From JARRQB01 sp965368585 (GTDB lineage: Bacteria; Pseudomonadota; Gammaproteobacteria; Chromatiales; Chromatiaceae): DNA of 30,744 nt. Position 1 is the first letter of the stretch; each line of letters starts with the position of its first letter. Under the pieces are notes generated by a model. It ran no database searches and was not told the DNA's origin. It saw only the letters and a program-made list of their open reading frames with translations. Location: positions 1-30,744 of the forward strand of contig CBDUNM010000044.1 of the NCBI GenBank assembly GCA_965368585.1, in the 5' to 3' direction. This document shows positions 1 to 8,285 of this stretch, one piece after another. A program made the translations under genes and the position numbers.

Positions 1-68
1 GATAAAGAGTCGTAGCTCTCGGTTTGCCTCTCCCGCAGTTGCCGCACATGGGATGTGCTTCGCACCCT

Positions 69-190
69 GTTAGCCTGCATGTTGCACCGGTATCCGGGGT
101 GATCGCGCCGGCCAGGCACGCTTGGACAAGCGAGAGCCCGGATAGATCGCGGACGGGGGACAAACTGTACTTTCGAGAATGCGCCCCGAA
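69..190 (+). repeat. Dispersed repeat, copy A
   Basis: This stretch matches, in opposite orientation, the sequence at 23100-23293. Both copies share a core containing ttgcaccggtatccgg, a second core containing gacgggggacaaactgt, and an end reading cgagaatgcgcccc. Copy A lacks about 65 bases that copy B has between the two cores. The repeat carries no recognisable gene. It ends abruptly at about 190, where an unrelated reading frame begins, so it probably marks an old insertion or rearrangement edge. Boundaries were estimated by eye. The first 68 bases of the window hold nothing I recognise. Confidence 0.7.
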
Positions 191-351
191 TTTGCGGAAA
201 GCAGCGTCGATGCGATGCGCATCTACGGCGCACGAGACGATATGAGCGCGTTTGAAGTGGAGCGTGACGGGCGTGATGCACCGGGTGGTGTCATCTACTC
301 GGAGACCCCGCATATCCAGAAAAATATCATCGCCCGGGTGCTCGGTTTGTA
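191..351 (+). pseudogene. Orphan 3' end of an unidentified coding region
   Basis: A reading frame with protein-like composition runs from the repeat edge to a TAA at 349-351. Its last residues read SETPHIQKNIIARVLGL. No convincing start or ribosome binding site lies in the unique part, and the upstream sequence belongs to the dispersed repeat, so I read it as the C-terminal remnant of a gene cut off by a rearrangement. I do not recognise the family. A start at the internal ATG (codon reading DDM, about 271) would give a peptide of only about 27 residues. It runs on the plus strand, convergent with the glycosyltransferase gene beginning 40 bases further right. Confidence 0.35.
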
Positions 352-390
352 AAGCCTGGCTGATTGGCTATCGGCGATGAAACCGAAACG

Positions 391-1206
391 CTACTTCCGC
401 ACCAGCATATCGCGAAGGAAATAAAGCAACGCCTTGAAATTGAACAGGTTGGAAAACATCGCTACCGTCGGCTTGTCGTAAAAACCGGTTGCCTCAACCA
501 ATCCGAAGCGACGGTTGTCGATGCCAGGCCTGCGCCAGAATCGGTTACGCGTATGGTTCAGCATATTCCGTTCGTGCACCAACTCGATCCAAAGCGGTTG
601 ACGAGAATAGGCGACTACAGACGCGCAACGTTCCCACTCATAGTGTTTCTTGGCAATCACCGTTTCAACCTGGTCTACCGCTTCAATGAGACTGACGAAA
701 GGATTGAACCGCGTGCGATAATTGCGTATCTCCGCACCGGTTGCAGTCAAAGAAACCTGAAAACCGCTTCTCAGGTCGATCACCGTGTCATGGACTGGGA
801 TAAATTGCTCCTGAATGGTCTTGATGAAGTCTTCGTGCACCAAATCGTCGTTGTCCAGACGGGTGGTGATTACGAACTCGTCGTTGGCGTCAAGGCAGTC
901 CCGAACATACCGACTAAAAAATTGTTGTTGTTGCTGCAGACCGTCGATGTAGAACACCCTGATTGAAGGATAGGTCTCCTGAAGCGCGTCGACCCGCCGG
1001 CGGAAACTCTGTGGCGTCGCGACGTCAAAATAGATGCACCATTCAAAGCCATCGCAGGACTGGTTCATCACCGAGGGCAGACAATAGGTCTCGAATAACG
1101 CGAAGCGGTGTTCCAGCCACTCATCCGACGTGACCTCGTAACCGGCGCGGGTTGTCTGCCACCCCCCAGTGCGGAGGTTGAATCGGGTAACTAAAAAATG
1201 TCGCAT
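391..1206 (-). CDS. Putative rhamnosyltransferase-type glycosyltransferase
   Basis: This encodes 271 residues from the ATG at 1206. The frame stays open to a TTG at 1239, but family members begin with a beta-strand like MRHFLVTRFNLR, so the ATG is preferred even though neither start has a good ribosome binding site. The pattern matches the bacterial 'putative rhamnosyl transferase' family (Pfam PF11316, from memory): an R-x-x-LFE-x-YCLPSV segment near residues 34-46, FEWCIYFDVATP near 54-65, and an acidic RLDNDDL motif at 116-122 that would bind the nucleotide-sugar and metal as in GT-A enzymes. No signal peptide or membrane segment is visible, so the protein is expected in the cytoplasm, modifying a surface polysaccharide. 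The sugar specificity is inferred from the family name only. No partner genes adjoin it. Confidence 0.72.
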   Translation of the reverse strand: MRHFLVTRFNLRTGGWQTTRAGYEVTSDEWLEHRFALFETYCLPSVMNQSCDGFEWCIYFDVATPQSFRRRVDALQETYPSIRVFYIDGLQQQQQFFSRYVRDCLDANDEFVITTRLDNDDLVHEDFIKTIQEQFIPVHDTVIDLRSGFQVSLTATGAEIRNYRTRFNPFVSLIEAVDQVETVIAKKHYEWERCASVVAYSRQPLWIELVHERNMLNHTRNRFWRRPGIDNRRFGLVEATGFYDKPTVAMFSNLFNFKALLYFLRDMLVRK

Positions 1207-1548
1207 ATGGCAAGAACGATCAAGGAAAGCATTAATCAAGCCTCACGTTTCGAGCGCCTCCCGCCGGGTAACGCTTTCAGTGACACGCCGTTAATATATC
1301 CCTTTAGGCCCGGCTGCTGCATCCCTGCAGCAAACGGTCACTCAAAAATTCGATCACCCGGAGGACGAGGCGCGGATCGAACAGCAACTGTCGCTGGGAA
1401 GCGGCGGCGAATGGCCGCCGTCTCGTGATCCAGGATTGGCCGGCGAAGCCGTGCAGCGGGAAACGAAACTCGGCGAGGCCGTGATAGGTGCTGGCCTATT
1501 GACTTGTCGGTCGTACGCGACGCAGCGAAATCTTGCCGCACACTCCGT
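1207..1548. other. Intergenic stretch without a recognised gene
   Basis: About 340 bases separate the glycosyltransferase start from the 3' end of the bicA-like gene. Short frames are open on both strands, but they have arginine/proline-rich composition typical of chance frames in GC-rich DNA and no ribosome binding sites. It should contain the promoter of the glycosyltransferase and the terminator of the transporter gene. I cannot point to a convincing instance of either. Confidence 0.5.
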
Positions 1549-3222
1549 TCATCCCGCCACCGGCGCGCGGTTGCTGCTGTCCTCCAGAAGCCGCGTGGCC
1601 AGCTCCAGGGCCTCCTGGCGCGTACCGATCACGTGTTCGGCGGGCAGGGCGTCGATCAGGCCGAGGGTCTTGAGCCGCTGCATCACATCCCCCTCGGCGC
1701 CGACGACGAACACCGGGAGTCGCCGTTGCAGGTCTTCCAGGATCATCTTCTCCAGCGCCAGCGAGGATGAGACGCCGAGCACCGGCACGTCCGTGAAATC
1801 CATGATCAGCACCTCGTGATCGGGCAGTACCGAGTGCTGTCGCGAGATCGCCTTGGCGAGGCCGAATATCAGCGGTCCGCCGAGCGAGAAGACCAGGATC
1901 CGGCCCTCCGCCCGTTTCAGCAGGGTCTGTTCGTCGCGGGTCAGATCGTCGGCCGCGTCCGGGTGACCGATCGTCTTCACCGACCGGCTCTGCAGCCTGA
2001 CCATGCGTTCGATCGTCAGCACGTTGGCGACGAACACCCCGAGCGCCACCGCGGTGATCAGATCGACGAACACCGTGAGCCCGATCACGCCGTACATGAT
2101 CATCGCGGCCTTCGGCGACACCCGGTGGGCGCGGCCGAGGAAATTCCAGTCGATGATGTCGAAGCCGACCTTGAGCGCGATCCCGGCGAGCACCGCAAGC
2201 GGGATATGCGCGGTCAGCGGTCCTGCCCAGAGCACGACAATCATCAACAGCAGGGCGCGGGTCAGCCCCGACAGGGCGCTGCGGCCGCCGGTCTGGATGT
2301 TGACCACGGTGCCCATGGTCGCGCCGGCGCCCGGAATGCCGCCGAACAGGCCGGAGGCGAGGTTGCCCATGCCCTGACCGAACAGTTCCTTGTTCGAGCT
2401 GTGCTCCTTGCGCGTCATGCTCTCGGCGATCACCGAGGTGAGCAGGGCGTCGATGCTGCCGAGTACCGCGAGCACCGCCGCGTCCACGACCATCAACTGC
2501 CACTGTGCGGCCGAGAACACCGGCATCTGGAGCGCCGGCATGCCGGTCGGTATCTCGCCGATCTGCCGGATGTCCATGTTGACGAGCAGGAACACCGAGA
2601 CCAGCGTGCCCGCGACCAGCGCGAGCAGCTGCGGTGGCAGCAGCCGGCGCAGACGCTTGGGGAACAGCACGATCAGGCCGAAGGTGAACAGGGCCAGGGC
2701 GGTCTCGGCGGGCCGGATGTCGGCGATCAGGCCCGGCAGCGCCTCGATCGTGCCGATGACACCGCCCGGCGGCGTCGCATGGCCGAGGAAGGGTCCGAGC
2801 TGCAGCACGATCAGGATCAAGCCGATCCCGGTCATGAAACCGGAGATCACCGTATACGGCATCATGGTCACGTAGTTGCCGAGTTTGAGTGCGCCGAACA
2901 GCATCTGGAATATCCCGGCCAACATGACCACCGTGAAGGCCATCGCCATGCCCTGTTCGGGGTTGGCCGCGATCAGGTTGGCGATGACCGCGGTCATCAC
3001 CACGGTCATCGGGCCTGTGGGCTCGGAGATCAGCGTCGGCGTGCCGCCGAACAGCGCCGCGAACAGGCCGACCAGCACGGCGCCGTAGAGCCCGGCAGCG
3101 GGCCCGGCGCCCGAGGCGACGCCAAAGGCAAGGGCCATTGGCAGCGCAATGATGGCCGCCGTCACGCCGCCGAACAGGTCGCCGCGCAGGTTGTCGAAGC
3201 GAATCTCGTTGAGAAGGGGCAT
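1549..3222 (-). CDS. bicA: BicA-type SulP sodium/bicarbonate symporter
   Basis: This 557-residue SulP/SLC26 transporter closely follows cyanobacterial BicA, which imports bicarbonate with sodium. The hydrophobic transport domain spans about residues 12-405 and includes the SulP signature around ISEPTGPMTVVM (65-76). The residues reported to hold sodium in Synechocystis BicA (D258, T262, G300, A301, T302) are present here at the same numbers, in SIDALLTS and GAGATMG. A cytoplasmic STAS domain follows at about 437-545 (ILVFSLGGPLIFG onward). Full length for the family. The ATG at 3222 gives the conserved N-terminus; its ribosome binding site is weak. It appears monocistronic. Inferred role: inorganic carbon uptake, perhaps serving autotrophic or anaplerotic CO2 fixation. 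Another anion substrate such as sulfate is possible, but the sodium-site match favours bicarbonate. Confidence 0.9.
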   Translation of the reverse strand: MPLLNEIRFDNLRGDLFGGVTAAIIALPMALAFGVASGAGPAAGLYGAVLVGLFAALFGGTPTLISEPTGPMTVVMTAVIANLIAANPEQGMAMAFTVVMLAGIFQMLFGALKLGNYVTMMPYTVISGFMTGIGLILIVLQLGPFLGHATPPGGVIGTIEALPGLIADIRPAETALALFTFGLIVLFPKRLRRLLPPQLLALVAGTLVSVFLLVNMDIRQIGEIPTGMPALQMPVFSAAQWQLMVVDAAVLAVLGSIDALLTSVIAESMTRKEHSSNKELFGQGMGNLASGLFGGIPGAGATMGTVVNIQTGGRSALSGLTRALLLMIVVLWAGPLTAHIPLAVLAGIALKVGFDIIDWNFLGRAHRVSPKAAMIMYGVIGLTVFVDLITAVALGVFVANVLTIERMVRLQSRSVKTIGHPDAADDLTRDEQTLLKRAEGRILVFSLGGPLIFGLAKAISRQHSVLPDHEVLIMDFTDVPVLGVSSSLALEKMILEDLQRRLPVFVVGAEGDVMQRLKTLGLIDALPAEHVIGTRQEALELATRLLEDSSNRAPVAG

Positions 3223-3368
3223 AAGATGCCAGCCGCAGTTCCTGGGTGGCCCCGTTTATAAGCCGCATCGGAGTGCCGATAAAAGTCGATAGTTTCGATC
3301 CTATCCATCGATGATTGTCGATTGGTCGGGTCCGGGCGATCACGCTGCAGGAGGGAAGGAGCGAGGTG

Positions 3369-3527
3369 ATGCGCGACATCGTCCGGTTGGCGACGCCGAC
3401 GCGTGAAACCCTGGTCGACATCACCGACCAGGTTGGCGAAATCGTACCGCGCGGCGGGGTGATCGTCGACCGGGGTTATGGACGTGGTCCGACCTGGCGA
3501 TATGCGGCAATCGCCGTTTGCCGGTGA
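3369..3527 (+). pseudogene. Truncated YjbQ/UPF0047-like gene
   Basis: An ATG preceded by an AAGGAG ribosome binding site at the right distance starts a 52-residue frame. Its first ~33 residues (MRDIVRLATPTRETLVDITD, then QVGEIV and a GV turn) resemble the N-terminal strand and helix of the YjbQ/UPF0047 family, a ~140-residue family linked to thiamine phosphate synthase-like activity. The rest of the family fold, including its HTTA-type motif, is missing: after about residue 33 the sequence is arginine/glycine-rich and stops at 3525-3527. It is therefore probably a gene remnant truncated when the region on its right was rearranged. It is divergent from bicA, with 146 bases between the two starts; that gap holds both presumed promoters. 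A real short peptide gene cannot be excluded. Confidence 0.42.
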
Positions 3528-3539
3528 AGTTTCAAAGGC

Positions 3540-5330
3540 TCACCCACAGTCCGCGATAAAAAATCCTGCGCTTTCCTCTTCTGGCACTGGTGGACTGAAC
3601 AGGTAACCTTGGTAGACATCGCATTCATGACTTTGCAGATACACCAACTGTTCGTCGGTCTCGACACCTTCAGCGACGGTTGTTAAGCCAAGACTCCGCG
3701 CCAGGAAGATAATCGAGGAGGTAATGGCCCGTGTAGACTTAGAAGTCGTCACAGACGCCACGAAACTCCGATCGACTTTCAGTTCGTCCACCGGCAAACG
3801 CTGCAAGTAACTCAGTGAAGAGTAACCCGTCCCGAAATCGTCGATCGATAGCCGCGCGCCGGTACTCTTGAGCGCCGACAATTTCAGGATACTGTGTTCG
3901 ACATCATCAATCAGCAGGCTCTCGGTCAACTCCAGCGTCAAGCGGCTCGCGTCAATGCGCGAGTCCCGGATTATCCGGGTGACCATGTCGACAAAGCCTC
4001 GCTCGTAAAACTGCTTCGTTGAAAGATTGACGGCCAGACTCAGCTTTTGATCGAAACGCTCGTGCCACGCCTTGAGCGTCCGACAAGCCTGCTCGAGGAT
4101 CCATTCGCCGATAGGAATGATCAAACCCGTTTCCTCGGCAAGCTGGATGAAATTGCCTGGCGGTACCATGCCCAACTCGGGACTGCGCCAGCGCAACAAT
4201 GACTCGAAGCCGACGATGCGATTGGTCTCCACATCCAGCTGTGGCTGAAAATGCAGCAAGAGTTCGCCGTTCTGAACGGCATACCTGAGCTTGGATTCTA
4301 TGGTGAGACGTTTTTCATAGCGCGCACTGATCACCGCCGACGCAAATTGAAATCGATCGCCACCCAGTCCCCGTGCATAGTCTTTGGCACTGCTCGCCTC
4401 GCGCAACAGATTCGCACAATCGTCGCTGTTGCCGGGGTATACCCCAATGCCGATACTCACCGTTATGAAGATCTCATTGTCGGCAACCCGGATGGGGGAC
4501 TTCAGTGCCTCGCGAATCCGTTCGGCAACCACGGCAGCGTTTTCGACCTCGGTCATCGAACGCACCAATAACGCGAACGCACCGCCGTCAAATCGCGAGA
4601 ACTCAAAACGAAGGTCGTTCTCATCGATCAACCTTGCCAAGCTATCCGTATCCCTGACCGCGCGCTCGAGACTTTGTGCCACGCCGATCAGGACTTCGTC
4701 GGCGATATGTATGCCCTGAGTATCTCTTATCTTCTCGAATTGATCGACTTCGATGTTCAACACGGCGAAGCGCTCACCACTGATGCGTGATCGGCTGAAC
4801 GTCGATTCCAATTGGTCGATGAACGACCGGCGGTTTGGAAAATTGGTCAACGGATCGTAGTAAGCCAGTCGATCCTGATAGGCCTTGACGGCGAGCGTGT
4901 TACGCACCCGCAGGGCCAATTCGCTCGGATCCACCGGTTTGGCGAGAAAATCCGTGGCGCCCAGGTCTAAAGCGCGTAGTTTGGTCTCGGTATCGGTGGA
5001 CGAGGTGAGTACCACGACCGGCAGATGGCGAAGTTCGGGATGCCGTCTGATTTCCGTCAATATATCGAAGCCCGATATCTCGGGCATGACCAAGTCAAGC
5101 AACAGCACATCGGGACGGACGTCTTCTAACACCGCGAGCGCACGCACGGAGTCTTCCAACAGGACGAACCTGCGGTAACCGGCTTCTTCCAGGAAAGATT
5201 GCACCATGGCCATGGTGAGTGCCTCGTCGTCAACCATCATGATGGTGGAACGAGCGAGTTTTTCGAAACCATATCGGCTGCTATCGGACTGGTCTTCGAC
5301 CGTTTGTTGCTGAACGTTTTGTATATTCAT
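3540..5330 (-). CDS. Receiver-GGDEF-EAL protein, probable c-di-GMP phosphodiesterase
   Basis: 596 residues with three domains. The receiver (about 28-148) keeps the acidic pair D34/D35, phosphoacceptor D79, T109 and K131. The GGDEF-like domain (about 155-330) has a degenerate signature, RFDGGAF at 246-252 instead of RxGGDEF, so cyclase activity is unlikely; it may serve as a GTP-sensing domain. The EAL domain (about 340-590) looks catalytically intact: ESL at 376-378, N435, ELTE at 467-470, DDFGTG at 497-502, K518, E554 and Q574. The expected role is c-di-GMP hydrolysis controlled by phosphorylation of the receiver. The ATG overlaps the stop of the upstream hybrid kinase gene as ATGA, indicating translational coupling and a kinase-regulator pair. 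No membrane segment is visible, so it should be cytoplasmic. It is the last gene of the operon. Confidence 0.93.
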   Translation of the reverse strand: MNIQNVQQQTVEDQSDSSRYGFEKLARSTIMMVDDEALTMAMVQSFLEEAGYRRFVLLEDSVRALAVLEDVRPDVLLLDLVMPEISGFDILTEIRRHPELRHLPVVVLTSSTDTETKLRALDLGATDFLAKPVDPSELALRVRNTLAVKAYQDRLAYYDPLTNFPNRRSFIDQLESTFSRSRISGERFAVLNIEVDQFEKIRDTQGIHIADEVLIGVAQSLERAVRDTDSLARLIDENDLRFEFSRFDGGAFALLVRSMTEVENAAVVAERIREALKSPIRVADNEIFITVSIGIGVYPGNSDDCANLLREASSAKDYARGLGGDRFQFASAVISARYEKRLTIESKLRYAVQNGELLLHFQPQLDVETNRIVGFESLLRWRSPELGMVPPGNFIQLAEETGLIIPIGEWILEQACRTLKAWHERFDQKLSLAVNLSTKQFYERGFVDMVTRIIRDSRIDASRLTLELTESLLIDDVEHSILKLSALKSTGARLSIDDFGTGYSSLSYLQRLPVDELKVDRSFVASVTTSKSTRAITSSIIFLARSLGLTTVAEGVETDEQLVYLQSHECDVYQGYLFSPPVPEEESAGFFIADCG

Positions 5331-8254
5331 TGTCCCGCCGCCCGCTGCGGGCCGTTCTGCGCCGTTTCATGAGCGTCGATGGCGGGGGCACCTGCCTGCA
5401 AACGTCCGGCCAAAGCATGCACCACAGCGAACGCCTGCGCACTGCGCGCCGCGTCGGCATCAGTGGCCGCCTGCTCCAAATCGATGGCAGGCTCTGTCAT
5501 GACACCGAAACCCAGGGTGCCCGCTGAACCCTTCAGCCAATGCGCCATGCGGGCCAGAGCCTGCCAATCCGCTTTTTGCAGTGCCTGCTCCATTGCTGGC
5601 AGCTGAGCATTGAGCTTTTCGACGAACAGCCCGATCAATTTTTCGACACCCTGTCGTCCTGCATAACTGGAAAAGATGGGCGATGTATCGGTAGAGATCG
5701 TTGACAAATCAGTAGCTGCGCAGTCTGTCGGTTTGGCATTCGATTGTGCGGTCGCTGCCTCCGCAGGCGCGCCCCTCTGTAAGCGCCCAGCCAAAGCCGT
5801 TACGACGGCAAATGCCTCGGTGGCACTGGCCGAATCGTTATCCTTTGCGGCCTGCTCCAGGTCGATGGCCGGCTCCGTCATCACACCGAAACCCAGGGTA
5901 CCGGCCGAACCTTTCAACCAGTGCGCCATGGATGCCAGTGCCTGCCAATCCGCCTTTTGCAATGCCTGCTCCATTATTGGCAGTTGCGTATCGAGCTTGT
6001 CGACGAACCGCCTGATCAGTTTTTCGACGCCGAACCGTCCTGCATAGCTGGAAAATATCGGTGAGGAATCGATTGGCGCCAAGGACGGTTCAGGTAGCTG
6101 GTCTGCAGCCACCTGATCGAGTATACGGCCGACATCGTCCACCTCTTCCGCCACCGCTCCGAGCGTCTCGGCCATGCGCGAGATGAAATTATCGACATCG
6201 ATCGGTTTGCTGACATAGTCCGAATAACCTACGGCGCGACATTCCTCTTCGAAGCCCTTCATGGCATTCGCCGTCAGCGCGATAATCGGGATCTCCAAGC
6301 CGTGACTGCGAATCTTGCGCGTCGCGGTAAAACCGTCCATCACAGGCATTTGTACGTCCATGAGGATTGCCGCGTAGTCACCCTGCAGTGCCCTTTCGTA
6401 ACCCTCTTTGCCGTTCTCCGCCTCTGCAACGCTGAGACCGACCTCTTCCAACAACAGCTTCACCAGACCGCGGTTCTCCGCCCCGTCGTCGACCACCAGT
6501 ACCCGGGCGTTCGGAAAGCGCCAATTGACGGTCTTGGCGGTTGCCTGGTCCGCAGCTGCGAATACGATCTCCGAAGGCGCCAACATGGCGACACCGGCAA
6601 GATCCCCGGTTGGGATAGTCACATGAAAAGTACTGCCCTGACCCAAGGTGCTTTCCACCGTGATATTTCCATTCATCGCCCGCGCCAGCCGGCGACTGAT
6701 GGACAGACCGAGGCCCGTACCACCAAACCGGCGCGTGATCGAAGTATCGGCCTGCACAAACGGATCAAAGACGCTGTCGAGCTTATCGGCCGACATTCCG
6801 ATGCCGCTATCAGCGATCGCGACGTGAAATACAGGGCCGTCGACGCCCTCCTGGAAATCACAACGTATTGCCACGCCGCCCTGATCGGTAAACTTTATGG
6901 CGTTTCCAACCAGATTGGTCACGATCTGACGCAGCCTGGCGGCATCGGCATTGATGAACTCGGGAATGGCCGTGTCAATGGAAAATTCCAGGCCGATGCC
7001 TTTTTCGTGCGCCTTTACCTGCATGATCTGCGCGACGTCGTGCAGCACCTTATGCGGGGCCACTTGCGCGCTTTCCACTTCCAGGCGACCCGATTCGATC
7101 TTTGATAGATCGAGTATGTCGTTGATCAACTCCAGCAGGTGCTTGCCGCTGGATTGAATCGTCGCCAGATGCTGCTGATTGGAGGACGCATCCTTGCCCC
7201 AACCACGCCGCAACACCTCGGTGAAGCCAAGGATGGCGTTCATCGGGGTGCGAATCTCGTGACTCATGTTGGCCAAAAAGGCGCTCTTCGCCACATTGGC
7301 CGCTTCGGCCCGGTCCTTTGACCGACGCAGCTCGATCTCTTTTTCCTCTAACTCGGTGACATCGTCGAAGCTGATCAGAACCCCCGAGCGCTTGCTGCCG
7401 CTGCCCATGACCGGCGAGGCATTGATCATGAATGTGCGCCAGCGCGCGTCGGGTAGCTGCAACTTCAGCATACTGCCCATTTGCGGCACGCCTTCATGCA
7501 AAGCGACTGACCACGGACTTTGCGTCAGGTCGACGCTCACCCCCTCAAGATCCAACCAGGGAAACTTGCCGATCGAGCTGCCCACGAGGTCGTGCGGGGT
7601 TTTTTCCAGTAATTTGGCAAATGCCCGGTTTGCCAATGCAATATTCTGTTTACTGTCGATCACCAACAAGCCCTCGGCCATGGTATCGAGTGCTTCCTGG
7701 ACTCTACCCGGGATGGCCCGCGACGGATCCAGGTGTTTGAGTGCCTTGCTCAGGTAGAAATAGAACAGCAGAAAACTGCCGAGACCAAGCACCATCACTT
7801 GACGGATCCATGGGTTGCGCACAATGGCGTCCAAGCCGTCACCCGTCAGGCCTTCAAATCTCAGTTCCAACTGTCCCCATTCATCCGTTCCGGCCCACAC
7901 GGGCACCATCACCTGGGTATCATTGGAGCGCTCGCCAAGCATCGGTTGCCATGCGGTGTCGTGATCACGCGTCGCTATGGTCAGTTGCCCGTCTTTGCGT
8001 CGCAATCCCGAGGAAAGCAGGTCGTCATTGCGCTCTACGACCAGTTCGATGAGCGCCTGCATGCGCCGCAGGTCCGCTTGCGTAATGATTAACGACGCAT
8101 TGACCGCAATCGACTCGGCCAGCGACGCCCTTGCATCGCGCATCGCCGCGACCTTGTCCGGCACGATGCCCACAAATATGGTGACCATGAGCAAACTGAC
8201 CACCAGCCCGGACAGACCCGCCGCAAGACGAAATTTTGTGCTCAAATTGCGCAC
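5327..8254 (-). CDS. Hybrid histidine kinase with tandem HPt domains
   Basis: 975 residues from a GTG start. Membrane helix 1 lies at about 9-31, a ~120-residue periplasmic sensor region follows, then helix 2 at about 151-169. A PAS-like domain covers ~185-300. The kinase core has phospho-acceptor H332 (NMSHEIRTPMNAI), N451, the G1 box at 482-486 and GGTGLGL at 511-517. A receiver follows (D589/D590, D633, T661, K683). The C-terminus carries two nearly identical HPt domains (~730-826 and ~857-953), with H778 and H905 in HWLKGSAGTLGF. The periplasmic region is not a family I recognise, so the signal is unknown. The gene starts 31 bases after the giant surface-protein gene and overlaps the receiver-GGDEF-EAL gene, its most likely phosphotransfer partner. 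An inward relay from a surface or periplasmic signal to c-di-GMP is the natural inference. Confidence 0.95.
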   Translation of the reverse strand: MRNLSTKFRLAAGLSGLVVSLLMVTIFVGIVPDKVAAMRDARASLAESIAVNASLIITQADLRRMQALIELVVERNDDLLSSGLRRKDGQLTIATRDHDTAWQPMLGERSNDTQVMVPVWAGTDEWGQLELRFEGLTGDGLDAIVRNPWIRQVMVLGLGSFLLFYFYLSKALKHLDPSRAIPGRVQEALDTMAEGLLVIDSKQNIALANRAFAKLLEKTPHDLVGSSIGKFPWLDLEGVSVDLTQSPWSVALHEGVPQMGSMLKLQLPDARWRTFMINASPVMGSGSKRSGVLISFDDVTELEEKEIELRRSKDRAEAANVAKSAFLANMSHEIRTPMNAILGFTEVLRRGWGKDASSNQQHLATIQSSGKHLLELINDILDLSKIESGRLEVESAQVAPHKVLHDVAQIMQVKAHEKGIGLEFSIDTAIPEFINADAARLRQIVTNLVGNAIKFTDQGGVAIRCDFQEGVDGPVFHVAIADSGIGMSADKLDSVFDPFVQADTSITRRFGGTGLGLSISRRLARAMNGNITVESTLGQGSTFHVTIPTGDLAGVAMLAPSEIVFAAADQATAKTVNWRFPNARVLVVDDGAENRGLVKLLLEEVGLSVAEAENGKEGYERALQGDYAAILMDVQMPVMDGFTATRKIRSHGLEIPIIALTANAMKGFEEECRAVGYSDYVSKPIDVDNFISRMAETLGAVAEEVDDVGRILDQVAADQLPEPSLAPIDSSPIFSSYAGRFGVEKLIRRFVDKLDTQLPIMEQALQKADWQALASMAHWLKGSAGTLGFGVMTEPAIDLEQAAKDNDSASATEAFAVVTALAGRLQRGAPAEAATAQSNAKPTDCAATDLSTISTDTSPIFSSYAGRQGVEKLIGLFVEKLNAQLPAMEQALQKADWQALARMAHWLKGSAGTLGFGVMTEPAIDLEQAATDADAARSAQAFAVVHALAGRLQAGAPAIDAHETAQNGPQRAAGQ
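5396..6067 (-). repeat. Tandem duplication encoding two HPt domains
   Basis: Two ~290-base units at 5777-6067 and 5396-5686, offset by 381 bases, encode HPt domains identical over most of their length, for example MEQALQKADWQAL and EPAIDLEQAA in both. They are joined by an alanine/threonine-rich linker. The high similarity shows a recent internal duplication or continuing gene conversion. Confidence 0.93.
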
Positions 8255-8285
8255 TTATCGTCTCTGTACCGCTTTTTATGGATAG

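Noticed and set aside
1496..3424. A 642-codon minus-strand frame overlapping bicA in another phase, and a 481-codon plus-strand frame at 1816-3261
   Set aside because: Both are Arg/Asp/His/Gln-rich shadows of the bicA coding sequence. Only the 1549-3222 frame has transporter motifs.
3540..8254. A LapD-type c-di-GMP receptor controlling the giant protein
   Set aside because: LapD has membrane helices, a HAMP domain and a periplasmic output domain with inactive EAL. Here the EAL protein is soluble, receiver-linked and has intact catalytic motifs, and no LapG-like protease is present.
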